Below are positions 1 to 12,241 of a stretch of 64,000 nt of DNA, piece by piece. Under the pieces are notes generated by a model. It was not told where the DNA came from. It ran no database searches and worked only from the letters and a program-made list of their open reading frames with translations. The stretch is taken from assembly GCA_027563935.2 (NCBI GenBank), contig CM050450.1, forward strand, positions 14,429,957 to 14,493,956. Direction: 5' to 3'. This DNA comes from Costus lasius (Eukaryota; Streptophyta; Magnoliopsida; Zingiberales; Costaceae). The translations under genes and the position numbers were made by a program. The stretch's first letter is position 1; the number at the start of each line of letters is the position of its first letter.

Positions 1-3000
1 CTCACTGCCATATTTTATCTCTTTAGAACTTGAAAGAATTTCTAGAACTTTTGACATGAAAGACTTTGTAGTGGAATCTAATCCTTTATATGCGCTGCCC
101 ACAGCTTGAGGCTTAAGTTTCCCAAGAAACTTAAATCTTAAATTTCTTTCTTTGGCAACAGCAGTCTCAGGACTAGTCGCTTTCAATAACTTGAGAAGAA
201 AGCTGATACAAGATGGTGATTCCAGCAAACGATCTTCTTGAATCTGAAATCCAATAGATAAAAGGAATATAACTTAAAAGTTACTACGAACAAAACAATT
301 CATTTAGATAGCCACACTACGCTGGGTATAAAGGTACGCAAGCATTGCACATAAGCATTAGACAATGCATACAAAAAAAAATTACTAAAAGCGCACTGAT
401 GTGACTGAGACCCAGTAATAGTGCACGACATGAGAAGTCATCTAATAGTCTACAGAGGCAAGTAAACATTAGCATTTCTACTCAGGTCCAGATAGATTGG
501 TCCAGATAGATTGAAACTAAATAAGTTTCCATGCTACCACATAAATCGAAAGGAGTTATGTCAATCTAGCCCAAGATAACAAAATAAGAGAATTATACAC
601 TCTTTGAAGGAACTTATAAACTGTTACTTAGATGAAAAAATGCACTGAGAATTGCAAATAATAGAAGTTATGCTTATATTGAACCACGGAAACTTTCATC
701 TGGATGACATTATTAAAGAAACAAATGCAAGTCTCAGATAACAATGTATCATAAATTATATAAATAGATATTTGTGCTTATTCCTTTGAGTATGATTATA
801 TTTAGTTTACTTGTATTAGATTTCCTCTTGTCACTTTCAGCAACATCAAACACATTGAGCTTTTGATATCTTAACATTTAGTTCAGAATCTATGACGTAG
901 ATGTACAAGTATCTCATAAAATGATTAATCTTAATGCAAATCAACAATCTGCAGCACATTTGATTTGAAGTTACCCCTAAGCCATTTTGTTCAGTAGAGG
1001 ATACATATCCTACGGTTTGTGTGAAACATGTGGGGAAAAGGTAATTTTTTACAAGTTTTAACCTACATGACACTAAGATCAAATAGCGATTAAAATTATC
1101 GCCATTTCCAAGACACCAACGACAGTAATCTGGATAATAAATGAGAAAAATAAACATAATGAAGAATGGATTGACTATACTTGCTGTTTTATGATGCTTA
1201 AAATTGAATATAATATGATGAACTCACATCATTTGCCAACAGATAGAGAATAGCTGCAGCAGCAACTGTGCTTGGAGAATCATCTAAGTTTATATCCAAA
1301 ACTGCCTCAATAATCCTCCTAGCCATCCTGTAGTTGTTCAAAATATAAACATACCAAGTACATGTCACAAACAAATATTAGAGATGGAACATGCAAACTA
1401 CAAGTTTGTCGAGTGCAAAACTGCATCAAATCCAAACATTGCAATTTTTTTTGCAACTGACGAAATGGTATATCACATAAGTACTTTAAGCTCAAATATA
1501 TAATGATGCAAGAAGAAAAGAGTATTGGTATTTTAAATTTTCTAACAAAACCTAAATAACCTCTCTAACATGATATGTGCAATAGAGCCATCCAATCCGG
1601 AAAGCTCTTGTGATCTCCCATCAAGTTAATATATGTTAATATTAAACCCAATTCTCAAAAGACAAGATACAATGGATTTGAGGACCAACAACAATGGAAT
1701 AATTCAAGCCATTCCTATACGTCAATGGCGGCAAAATGGTCTTTTGAAGGCCTAACATAGGATTACTCTATCACTAATTCTTGGTAGCAGAATACAAGCA
1801 AAAGAGATTGTGATCTCCCATCAAGTTGATATATGTTAATATTAAACCCAATGCTCAAACGACAAGGCACCCTGGATTTGAGGACCAACAACAATGGAAT
1901 AATTCAAGCCATTTCTGAACTCCAATGCAAAGCAAATAAGAGGAGCTTCAAAGGATATCCCTGCAAAGGCCAGGGAATAGATTGAAAAGGTCATTTTCAG
2001 TCTGTGCCCTTATATAACTTTGAAGTCATTATTATGATGCAGTTCCTAAAATAAGCAACGGATGTGGTGTTCTTCAAGAACACAATGTATGATGGCAAGA
2101 GAAAGCTATTATGTTAAGAGCAAGCTATTATGTTATGCCAATGGATATGAAGACATGATATTTTGGATGCCAAATTCATTCCTCAACAAATATTGCTCTG
2201 GTTTATTTCCAAGAGTGAAGAAATTGTTAACTAAATAAGCCAATTGAAAGTATTTCCTATGAAATTTGATATGGTTTGGGAGTACAAGCGGGAAAAACCA
2301 ATATTGTTGATGACATCATAAGCAATCCTATTAAAGGCGAAAAAAGAGAGTAGTAATGTAAACTGGAAAAAATAAGTATAGAACTAAACTAGAGACCTCC
2401 ATATTTGTTCTTAAAGTGCTAAGAGCAAGTGCTTAAGGTATCAATCCAAGCTGGTACACTACACTTAAACTAGTATCATTAACTTTTATTTATTTTGTGA
2501 AGCTTATAATCCCTAGTGTTCCCCTCTTTTGTGTCTGATTTATGCTAAGGCAATAGATGATATAGTAATCATTTTTATGTGTAGAAGTTATTCCAAATCT
2601 TATAGTTATAATCCATATCAAATACAATTCTCCTTAAGAATTCTTGTCATAGTAGTTTATTTTAGAATATTGTAGTATTTATTTAAGTTTTAGTTCAATT
2701 TTCAGATAACCTTTTGACATTAATGAAATTTGCTATATATCTACATATCTATACATGAGTTATTTGAATCTCGTGCATCACTTTGCTCAAGCATGCTTCT
2801 TGCACCTTAAGCAATTATTAACCTTAGCACCTTAGCGTATGCTTAGAACCTTAGTGCGCCTTGCATCTTAAACAACATTGACCTTATTTGAAAAAGTAAA
2901 GTTAGCAACTCCAAAAGCATTAGGTTGTAAGAAAGTTAAGAGTATGACTACTCAAGAACCCATAGGTTATGGTATTAAAGTAATTGATTAAGGGAAGAGA

Positions 3001-6000
3001 ATACACTTTTGGCTACGAGACAACCCAAACCTCATAAAAGAAAATTGTGCATTTCCTGATAGACACTCGTGCAAGAGCACGCCAAAATAGACAAAATAAA
3101 GAAGCTAGACAAATCTTAACCCTAACCCGGAGCCCTTATTTATAGACTCACTACTTAGCGGACCGGGTATGACAAACTAACCCGGATCCACTTTATTAAT
3201 AACCTACTAATACTAATGGGCCCGGGCAATTGTAACAATTGCCCCCTTCTTGAACTAGCCTTGTCCTCAAGGCTAAAAACTTCCTCTTATGTCATCTTCA
3301 GGGTCCCACGGCACTCGATCCTCTCCCTCCAAATCTTCATCTTCGGCTAACAACATCACCCGGAATTATTTGTTCGCGCATCGGTGCATTGGATGATATG
3401 GTTGATCACACTGGAAGCATAATCATTTCTCTCTCTTATTGATATATTCCTGGTAGGACATAGCTCGACTCCTTCTAGACCGGTCATAGGTGCTTGACGA
3501 TGTGCGTTGACCTCCCACCTCCTTGGAACCATTTTGGGATGACACACCTCCTTTTCCCTCAGCAGGCAGTGTAATGCTAGAATTTACACTAATGCTCCTC
3601 CTCGACTGCTGGACACTATAGGCCAAAACCACTTGGGACGGTGAATCTGGCATAGTTGGATTATGAGGAATGTTTCCTCCCAAAGAGTAGTTCCCACTGC
3701 CTGTCTGACTTTTGCTTACCACCTCTTCTGTCCCTGTTCGCCCTTGTGGTGTAGACCACCCCCCCCCCATCAGCTCCCTCTCAATGACTCGAGCGAGAGT
3801 CATGGCACGCATAACATCAGTGGGTAAGAAGGCACGCACCTTCTCTCTGATAGTGCTGTTTAGGCTCTTTAAGAAGAAACTCACATACTGCTCCTCAGAC
3901 AGGTCAGGTAGCTGTGAAACAATCTCCTCAAAAACTCCAATGTGCTCGATCACAGTCAGGAGACCCTGTTCTAAGGCTGTCAGACGCTCATAGGCTAAAG
4001 TGACTGGAAACTCACTGTAGCGTTGTAGTATTTCTTCTTTCAGCCTCCCCATGTCAGATTGGGAGTCCTCCGCCTCAACCACCAAAACCAGTGTCCTGCT
4101 GAGCCCTTCATGCTCACAAAAGCCATCGGGAATTGTATTCATCTGTCGTCCCTTGGATATCAAAGTACTGCTCAGCCCGTGCAATCCATCTTACGGGATC
4201 AGTCCCATCAAATCCTGACAGCTCTATGCGCTTATGGATTCATCGCGTGTTCTCCCCCGAAGTCATCCCCCTATTTGGTTCTCCTCCCCAATGCACTCCA
4301 TCTCCTAGTCTGTCTTCATCAATGATTTCTGTTCTGTTTGGCCTCATGTTTGCCTCTGGTGGTGACCAATGCTCCCGTGAAGGTGGTGAGCGGTATGGCT
4401 CCTTGCCTAAGCGATGATGAGGTCCCGTTGGAAGCTCCCTTTGCTCGTCTCGCCTTCCTTTCATTGTTTCTGCCAAGTTCCTTATCTCATTCCTCAGATC
4501 ATCGATAACCCCCAAGTGTTGATCCATCTCAGCCTGGTGCCTGTTAATTTCAGCCATCTCCTCACGGTGTAGACGCCGCTCGTCTTCTGCTGTCATAGCT
4601 TCCATTCTTCTATCCTCTCTGACATATTGGAGTTCGGCCTGCACAATTGCAATAGACCTCTGCACTTCTACCATTGTCTTCTCCAGAGCCTTTAATCTAG
4701 CCTCACTTTGTATAGTCATCCTTCAGATTTTTTTTTTATTATTTTTTTGCTACAGTAACTTAACCTGATTTTTTTCCCTCTCTGGTTTTTTTTTTCTAAC
4801 TCTCTGTTTTTTTTCCCTAAATCTAGCTACAGTAGCTCTCCACGTTCACGCAGGCGCACGCCTACTTCACCGCTCACCCGCTTGCGCCCGCTTCCACACG
4901 AACTGCCTCCGTCCACGCCCTCTTCGCCGGCCAACCCTGCTCGTCGCCTGCTAGGGTTCCGGAAAGGGTTTCGGCTAGGGTTCCGACCAACTATGCTCCG
5001 CCGTTCTCTGTTTTCCCGCCTCCACAACGAAGGCAAGGATTGCCGCTCGAAGCTGGTTGCTCGCTGAAGACGACGCCCCCACGCAATCACCGAAACCTCC
5101 GCCTGCTCGCGTCGAAGAAGGAGAAGATGCCTCCACGCAACCGCCGAAACCTCCGCCTGCTCGTGTCGGAGAAGGAGAAGACGCCTCCCTTGGATTTCCG
5201 CCGCCGATCCCATCGCTGGTGACTTCGCACACCGGTAGCCACACGAACGGAATGATTCCCGCCCCAGGTTTTCACGATGTCGAGACCCCACGCCGATTCC
5301 TCACACGCTGGTGCTCGCCTCCCACCGCCGAACACCTACTCTGGGCCGCCGGAGGACAGAACGATCCTTGCTTGTTGCAGCCGCTGCTACAATGTCCGAT
5401 TCACCTCCTCCCTAGGGTTTCGATTACCTCCTTCCTGGGATATCTTTGTCGGTTTGATCAACGATAATAGATCCATCGACTAGATCTACTACTGACAAAG
5501 GAATTTCTTTCGTCTTTATCTGTCGCCGGACCACCGGTTTCCGGCGATCGATCTGGCAGGTCGGATCAATTGATAGACACTTGTGCAAGAGCACACCAAA
5601 GTAGACAAAACAAAAATGGTAGACAAATCTTAACCCTAACTCTGGGCCCTTATTTATAGACTCACTACTTAGCGGACCGGGTATGACAAACCAACCCAGA
5701 TCCATTTTATTAATAACCTACTAACACTAATGGGCCCGTAACATTCCCCAAGAAGATAATGTTAGGTGTGAATTCTTATGAGAGTGTTGCAACATCCTAT
5801 GACTAAGAAATCTATCAGAGAATACATAGGTTCTTAGTTGTGAAGAGGGTTTCATTGGTTGAATCAAGGGGGTAATCTCAACAATTATACATGAATATGC
5901 CTCACTTATAAAGTGGAAAAATAAAAACATTAGGGTTATTGGAACCTTAATTAGTGTTAGAGTGATTGTGGCATACCATGTTATTTGACATCTTTTCTCG

Positions 6001-8583
6001 TTCTAGCATTATCGAAGACAGGAGATCATGAATCAACTATTATCATTGTGGATAAGTTCTCAAAATATGTTAACATTGGCTGTTGTACCCTTATAATGTG
6101 TGTGAACACTCAGGTGAATAGTTGATGAAGGATGGTAAAATATTAAAAAGTTCCACATAACATCAAAGGTGCCTGGAACCTTACACCCTGTTTACAAGCA
6201 AGGATGGGACAGTCGGCGAACGGGAAACGAGGAGGGGAAGGAATCAACGAAGAGAGAAAATTTGAGTCACGTGATTTTCCCGTGATGAGATGGAGAGATG
6301 GAGAGGGTAGATGACGAGAGCGGAACTCGCTGGCGAGAGCGGCATCCACGAGGCGAGGTGAGAGGCGACGGGGCAGTCGGCGATGGCGAGGTTAAGGGCG
6401 AGGTCGAGGGCAAGGGCGAAGTGATGGCGAGGTCAAGGCGAGGGCGAGGGCGAGGTGAGATTGAGGGCAAGGGCGAGGTCGAGGCGAGGTCTCCCCGTCC
6501 GCAAAGATGGTCGCCGTCCCAGCGAACTCCCCATCTGCGCGAGGTCGCCGTCCCAGCGAACTCCCCATCCGTGTGAGGTCACCGCCCCCGTAAGGTGGCT
6601 GTCCACACGAGCAGAGATCAGCGTCCAGCTTCCAGTGTATGTCCGTCCGTCCGCGAGCTCGACGAGCTGGTTGAGGCGAAGTGAAGAAGATGGGATCGTG
6701 TGTAAATAGCAGAAATGACGCATGAGATTAGGCAGAGATGCGTATCCACCCAATTCGGGCGAATCAAAAAACAACGGAAATGACCCCTCGTTTCCTTCGT
6801 TTAATCCGTCCATGCATTTCCGCCTGCTCTGGTATATCGTGGAAAATTGTTGTTTCCAACCTTTCCATCCCGTTTCCATTCCGGTAGACAAGGCCTTAAA
6901 TTTTTGAAAAGATTCTAGACAAGTTACTATGTTCCACGCTAAATTTCACCATGAATCAACCCTTATAATGATATTTAAACTGAGATGATAAATACTCATC
7001 TATAGTAATACCTAAAGCACATTACACTGAACAAAAATATTACGTTAATCTTCTTGTATCATCTAATTGTCCTATAACCTACAGCAGAACTCTATAATAA
7101 AGAATATCTGTTTTAAAGCACTTGTAGTTAACTATCAATTTCTGACAGGCTTGCTATTGAATACTCTGATAGTAGCTCCTCAACTTATCATGTTGCTAAA
7201 GAATGGTATAGACATGTTGAAGTACATAAGCGTACTAGAAGAGTGTTGTCAAAGGAATGAAGGCATGAGTTAATTTGGGAAAAAAATACTTCAAGGTGAT
7301 GTATCAAGACGCTCAAGATCTTTCAAAAAAATGTGCAAAGGCCTTGTGAGCAAAATGCAAATATAAATTCATGTCCCTATTATAGAACAAGGGGGAAATA
7401 TTTTAAATAAAATTCAACTTCTAACTTACTTGAAGCAGTCTATCTAGTGGTACAAAACAAAATGAGAACGGAGAGAGAAGAGAAATATTAAATGATAATT
7501 AATAATCATTTATGTAAATAATTAATAGTCATTTAAACAAGGGCCATAATGTTATGATAGAGCAAATATTGCCAATGGATCATGGACATCATTACTACAA
7601 GCCTACAACCCTATTCATCACATGAAGGTAACAACAACAATGCGCCTGTGAAAGAATATATTCTTCCTGACTATTCTAAAATCCAGTAAACGAAGTTGTA
7701 CACTTGCCATTCTGCTAAGAGGGGAACACCATCTATTACAATAGGTACATTACATAGGTCGAAACTAGTGGCTACTTAATGAAAGTATCCCTTTTCCTGG
7801 TCCTTTGAATGAAGAAAAAATATCCATTTTAAATAAACTATATGAAACGAGTGTTGAATCATTTTTGGTACAAAGAGATCACCATTGCTACAGTAATCAA
7901 TAGCAAAAGCGTGGATCTGCTACTTAAAATTGTCTAAGCTTTATACTCAGAATGTTGAGTTCCAAACTATGTCTCCTTAAGCTATCAACTGAAAATTACT
8001 ATATCGGCAAGGAATTATAGGGCAACAGTGGGAAAAGGAAAAAAGGAATCGCATTTACTCACCCCTGCACCCGGAGAAGCCGCCTCTGCTGCGGCGTTCC
8101 GCAGGCTGATAGCAGTGAGAACAAGCTCGCGCGGCGGACCCTAATCGGATGCCATGGCCGCAACCCATCCAGCGAGAAGTTCACCTCATCGACGTGTTCC
8201 ATCATCTCCCCGAACTCCTGAGCCTCTAAAAGCGTCGTCGTCGTGACCGCCGCCGCCGGATCCCGGGTGCCACGGGCGCTCCCCATCGTGGGATCCTCCG
8301 ATCCGCGGGGTGGAGAGTAGAGAGATGTCGGGAGAGCGGGAGGGTCGTCAGGAAGATCGAAGGGGTCGAAAAACCTAGGGGAAGATGAATCTTGGGAGGA
8401 GAAGGCGGCATGGCGGCCTTGCGAGGAACCCTCCTGGGAGAAGTGCGGGAGGTCGACGAGCTCCTCGGAGGCGGAATCGAAATCCCCGTCAACGTCTGGG
8501 GAGTCAAGTAGAACGGGGTCGGTGGAGGAGCGGCCGCCGCCGCAGCGGGTGGCTCGCCGGGCGTACGTCCTCAAGATCATCAC
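1..8583 (-). CDS. WAPL: WAPL (wings apart-like) cohesin-release factor, 5' part, cut by window edge
   Basis: WAPL proteins remove cohesin from chromosome arms in the nucleus. Three exons are visible: exon 1 8063-8583 (ATG at 8583 or, more likely from family alignment, 8580), exon 2 1228-1327, exon 3 1-243, which continues beyond the left edge. Exon 1 encodes an acidic, Ser-rich plant WAPL N-terminus (MILRTYARR, then FSSQDSSS), followed by EAQEFGEMMEHVDEVNFSLD and RRASLFSLLSACGTPQQRR, the conserved start of the WAPL domain. Exon 2 gives ARRIIEAVLDINLDDSPS and exon 3 gives LLESPSCISFLLKLLK. Splice sites are GT/AG and phases join (518 + 100 nt = 206 codons). Exon 1 is GC-rich and the others AT-rich. 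Intron 1 (1328-8062) is 6.7 kb and loaded with mobile elements; intron 2 is 244-1227. Family recognition is strong; most of the protein lies outside the window. Confidence 0.9.
1608..1915. repeat. Two direct repeats of about 105 bp in WAPL intron 1
   Basis: Copies at about 1609-1714 and 1809-1914 share the run from TGTGATCTCCCATCAAGTT to GGAATAATTCAAGCCATT with scattered substitutions, offset by 200 bp. I recognise no coding content. They could be the termini of a small decayed element or a local duplication. Confidence 0.75.
3356..4719 (-). pseudogene. Ty3/gypsy-type gag of the TR-GAG element, frameshifted
   Basis: Read on the minus strand, the region opens at 4719 with an N-terminal coiled-coil-rich segment (MTIQSEARLKALEKTMVEV). 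Then comes the gag core: FDGTDPVRWIARAEQYFDIQ just after a stop/frameshift near 4240, and LPDLSEEQYVSFFLKSL further on. A zinc knuckle of the form C-x2-C-x4-H-x4-C (CFQCDQPYHPMHRC) lies near 3375-3420 in another frame. The reading frame is therefore broken at least twice. This is a retrotransposon capsid-like gene, not a host gene. No pol domain follows. Confidence 0.8.
5081..5188. repeat. Two-unit 54-bp tandem repeat inside the TR-GAG leader
   Basis: Units 5081-5134 and 5135-5188 both run ACGCAA..CCGAAACCTCCGCC...GAAGGAGAAGA.GCCTCC and differ at a few bases. They sit in an unusually GC-rich leader (about 4830-5470) between the 5' LTR and gag. The GC content and codon-like periodicity could mean captured host sequence, but I recognise no protein. 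Confidence 0.8.
6006..6104 (+). pseudogene. Relic of a Ty3/gypsy integrase core
   Basis: A 33-codon open stretch on the plus strand encodes GDHESTIIIVDKFSKYVN, matching the gypsy integrase catalytic-core segment usually written like G.y.SIIVVVDRFSKY. No other domain of this element is readable nearby. It is probably a fragment of an old gypsy element into or beside which the TR-GAG and the Harbinger-like element inserted. Short and partial, but the motif is specific. Confidence 0.6.
6184..6895. mobile_element. PIF/Harbinger-like non-autonomous element with TTA target duplication
   Basis: A 712-bp segment is flanked on both sides by TTA (6181-6183 and 6896-6898). Its ends are imperfect inverted repeats: CACCCTGTTTACAAGC at left and GGCCTTGTCTACCGG on the reverse strand at right. 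A 3-bp TTA target site with such termini is typical of PIF/Harbinger and Tourist-like elements. The interior is GC-rich, with many GGCGAGGTC-type purine repeats (6355-6490) and a repeated CGCCGTCCCAGCGAACTCC. No transposase is encoded. The left end closely resembles the element starting at 63784. Confidence 0.75.
6899..8050. other. Remainder of WAPL intron 1, nothing recognised
   Basis: AT-rich intronic sequence between the Harbinger-like element and exon 1. I found no open frame with recognisable similarity and no clear repeat termini. Confidence 0.5.
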
Positions 8584-9488
8584 GTTGGGAGGGTTTCGAA
8601 TCCCCGTCTCGCGAAAACGATGGAATTAGGACGAGCAGAAGCGGTGACGGGAACCTGGATTGGACGGCTTGTGCGAGTGGTTTATTTCGTTGCTGCTGAG
8701 GATTTCCAAGATCCGAGTGCACTAACTACCCGGTAAGTGTTTCTCGCTCGTATCAGCAAATTCGTGATGCTATTTGGGGCTTCCATGTTTGGAGTTACCG
8801 TCCTATTTAGAAAAGGTACTGAAATATTTTTTAAAAAAAGGTTATTATATTGTACTAAAATAAATAGATATATATATATATATATATTTAAAATTTAAAA
8901 TTTTATTATTCTATCTTTAGAATTTACACTCGGAAATGAATATTATTCTTTATAAATAAAAAATATATATTTTTACTAAGCGGTATTGGTAAAAAAAAAA
9001 ATATTATTGCACTCTCATTGAGTAGGTAAAAATAAAGATATATTTTTTAAAATTAAATAAAAATATTTTTAGCACATTTATTTTTTAAAATCTAAAATGA
9101 GTATTTATTTAACACCCCACGGATATTATTGCACTCTCATGGAGTGGGTAATTGGGGAGATAAAATGTGAAAAATAAAAAATTAAAGTCATAAGCAATAG
9201 CAAGAAAGCGACTTGCATACTTGTTATTTTTCCTACTTTCTTGTTGACCATTTTGGCGATTCCTATGCAAATTTAAACAGTAAAAAAATAGGAGATTGGA
9301 GAAAAACTCCATGCCATGCCTTTTCTATTTCTTCTAGGTCCTTTGAGCGGTTGAATAAAAAGCAAAATAAATGTTATACGCTTTCAATTATCTACTTAAC
9401 TAAATTTAATAAATTATTGTGATATTTAAGTATGAGGTTGGATGTAATTGGTTCAATAAATTTTTAGTTTTTCACTAATATATATTAG

Positions 9489-11216
9489 TGTCATACCCAG
9501 AATTACAGTAATATTTTTGAAAATATTTTATACAAGAGTCAACGCTTGACTCGAGTCCAAACACGTCCATGCAAGAGCACAACGGTCGTAACCGCTAGAT
9601 TAGGCATGACTGGCAGGGACAATTCCTCGAACTGACCTCCAGCCCAACTAAGGACTCAATAAGAATCTCTGTCATCTAATACGATTTTAATTAATGTTCG
9701 TGATTCACCGATAATCGGTATCACTGTGTCGAACTGGAGGGAATTGAGGGGAGTAACCGAACATCCCGCACCAGTGAGTCGGACTCACCCATTCGTCCGC
9801 TGGTTACGCCGATAACCGGCGTCCGCAGACGGGCATCCACATGGCGTCGGACACCGGAGATAGAGAGGATCCGGCCAGTGCCTACGTTCGCTCACTGTCA
9901 ATGAGGAAAATTTGACCGAAGGACTGTCGTACATAGTCACATGTGCGTATGCGTTGACGACGAACGAACAAATCGTCCGAGCACGCCTCGCATGCATTCG
10001 CCGACTGGCCAAAGGGGCTGACCATCCACCCTCACACATAGGTGAGGTGGGGAAGAAGGAGGAGCCGCCCTACTCACAAGTCGGCAGGAAGGGCAGCAGG
10101 GCAGTAGGTGGACGGTGGCAGGAGAGGAGTCGCATGTCGGCGACTGGGAGGGGACAACATTGCTCGCACACTGGTGAGCACGGGGAAGAACCAACGCAGC
10201 CAAGCGAACAGATGAAACCTCTGCACCACGAAGTTGTCGGGGAAGCTAGATCCGGCCTTCCATTGCTCTTCCACGCGACTAAGGAAGGCGTGACCCCCAA
10301 GGTAGTTCGCTGGACGAGGGACGTCTGCCTCTGCCACTCTTGCACACAGGCGAGACACGAGAAGGGAAGAAGCCGCACGTAGGCGGCTACGCCGGAAGAA
10401 AGTCGCACGCAGGCGACAGGCAAGGGAGGAGAGAACCTTGCACGTAGGCGAGGAGGGCTCGTCCGGCGAGCAACAACTGAGCTCCACACGCAGGCGGGTG
10501 TGGGGCCAGAAATTCATGCACGCAGGCGGTTGGCACTGGAAGAGGAGAAAACGAAGGACAGAGCAAAGGGAGAAGCCGCTAGGAATCATGCGCTCGACTG
10601 GGAAAGAAGAGCGCTGAAAGCAGGGAAGGAGGGAGTACCTCGACGATCACTTAGGCCGTCGGCTCCTTTTTTTTCGATGAAGCGAATGCGTCGCTGCCTT
10701 CCAAGGTGATTTGGAGGCATCGGAGATGAAAGCTACGACGGAGGAGGATGAATGGAAGCTCGGCGCATTCCGTCCACCCGCCTACACCACCGGAACGCAA
10801 GCTCGAGCTTGGGCACGGCGACTGCCGGAGATCTGAGCTCCGGCCAACGAAGGTACAGGAGGAGAGAGAGGGAGTTAGCTTCGTTCGAATGCGAGAGTGT
10901 GATGGTCTGGTGGAGAACGAACTGCCCGTTCTTTCCTTCCGCCTCACGTCTTCACGTAGCTCGAAGCGTCCTCCTGTCCCGTAAGAGCATGCACGCGGTC
11001 TCAGCGCCCACGCCGCCTGGTTGACAAATGAATTCGTTCGTTTGAACGGAATTCGGGTCCCACACGAATTTTCACCCGCTGCCCAATTCGGTGGATTCTG
11101 GATCCGGATCCAGACAGCACCTGGTCCGATCAGCAACCCGCCGATCGGGTTTGCTGCCCAGGCATGGGCTGAATCTTTGAGCCGCGCCAAAAGCTATTCT
11201 TCTGGTGGTTAGGACA
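9489..11216. mobile_element. Probable solo LTR, GC-rich
   Basis: The GC content rises sharply from the AT-rich DNA at 8800-9480. The segment starts TGTCATACCC and ends GGTTAGGACA, which are inverted-matching termini of the TG...CA type. There is no gag or pol, so a solo LTR of about 1.7 kb is the best reading. No exact target duplication is visible (ATTAG at left, TTGTTAG at right), so the ends are uncertain. Inside, a short motif close to CACGCAGGCG recurs at roughly 30-60-bp spacing between 10340 and 10535. Confidence 0.45.
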
Positions 11217-12241
11217 TTGTTAGTGATTTTATATACCGCAATCAGCCAATCATGTGAAAGATTTGAGTCTGACATAAATGGAAAAAAAATGATTGGGACT
11301 ATTTTAAGAAAACGAAAAATTAGTGGGCGTATAGATATTACCGTCGGTAGAGGAATGCTCAAGTGTATTTCATGCGACATCAGCGGAGCTGCGTACAGAT
11401 GGATCCCAAAGAAAGTATTGGTTTTTTTTTTATCCTGTTCATTTTAAAACATCTAATTCGCAGAGCCTGCAGATGACTCTGTTTATCAACGTTATTGTTT
11501 CTCCAGATATTAAGTTTATTTTAAGATTTACGTTGACAACGGAGATCGACTTGTGTTTTGTTGCGTCAAGTATTGTTCGAGTAACGCCAGGTTTACGTAT
11601 AGTTCAACAAATCATTTTAAAGGATTGGGAAAGCGTTTGCTGGGAAAGGATGAAAATGATTGGCATTCTGATTCCACGACAGACAAATTATCATGACTGC
11701 CTAATTATTCTTCTAATAATTTAATGTCAGAGAAACTATAACGCCATCCTTCAATTACAAAAAAAAAAAAAAAAACCTAGTGTGTAAATTTCTTGCAGCA
11801 CTTGAATTTAATTTCTCTTGTTACAGCAACATATAGTACAACAAAACAATGGGGAGATAAGAGGGTATGTTAGAACACCATACCCCAGAGCATGATTGTT
11901 ATAACAAAAAAGTAAAGAGAAAAAAAAAAAAGAATGACCAGAAATCCAACCCCAACCAGCCTCAAGTGTCACCATCTTTAGCTTCTACTTCAATGTACAT
12001 TTTGAGCAACATTCTGGCAATACTGAGGTTGATGAGTCGCCAGGTTGGTTTTCTCGAAGTCAACCTTGCAAATTGGGGTGAGGGAGAAACGAAATGGAGT
12101 CCACATGGATACTACAACTCACGCCATATGTTCAATCTAACTGTACACAAAACTATAGGTGCATAAACCCTGAGAAGCTACTGCAAGGATCGTAAGCTAT
12201 TCAAGATACGAAATCTTCCATCATTTACCACAAATAAGAAA

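Larger units (their letters stand above)
3057..5743 (-). mobile_element. Non-autonomous gag-only LTR retrotransposon (TR-GAG type)
   Basis: Two short direct repeats bound the element: 3057-3237 (181 bp) and 5571-5743 (173 bp). On the plus strand both begin TGATAGACAC and end GTAACA, so each is a TG...CA LTR. TTCC flanks both sides (3053-3056 and 5744-5747), a likely 4-bp target duplication. On the minus strand the 2.3-kb interior carries only a Ty3/gypsy-type gag region with no protease, reverse transcriptase or integrase. A purine run (GAAGGGGGC) precedes the 3' LTR. I could not recognise a tRNA primer-binding site next to the 5' LTR. The structure matches the published TR-GAG class of plant elements, which depend on an autonomous partner. 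It lies in WAPL intron 1 in the same orientation as the gene. Confidence 0.82.

Noticed and set aside
4827..5467. Arg-rich and Pro-rich open frames in the TR-GAG leader
   Set aside because: They come from a GC-rich segment with a 54-bp tandem repeat; no family recognised on either strand.
9912..10589. Overlapping open frames of 140-170 codons on both strands
   Set aside because: GC-rich non-coding (probable LTR) sequence; no known motif and all frames equally open.
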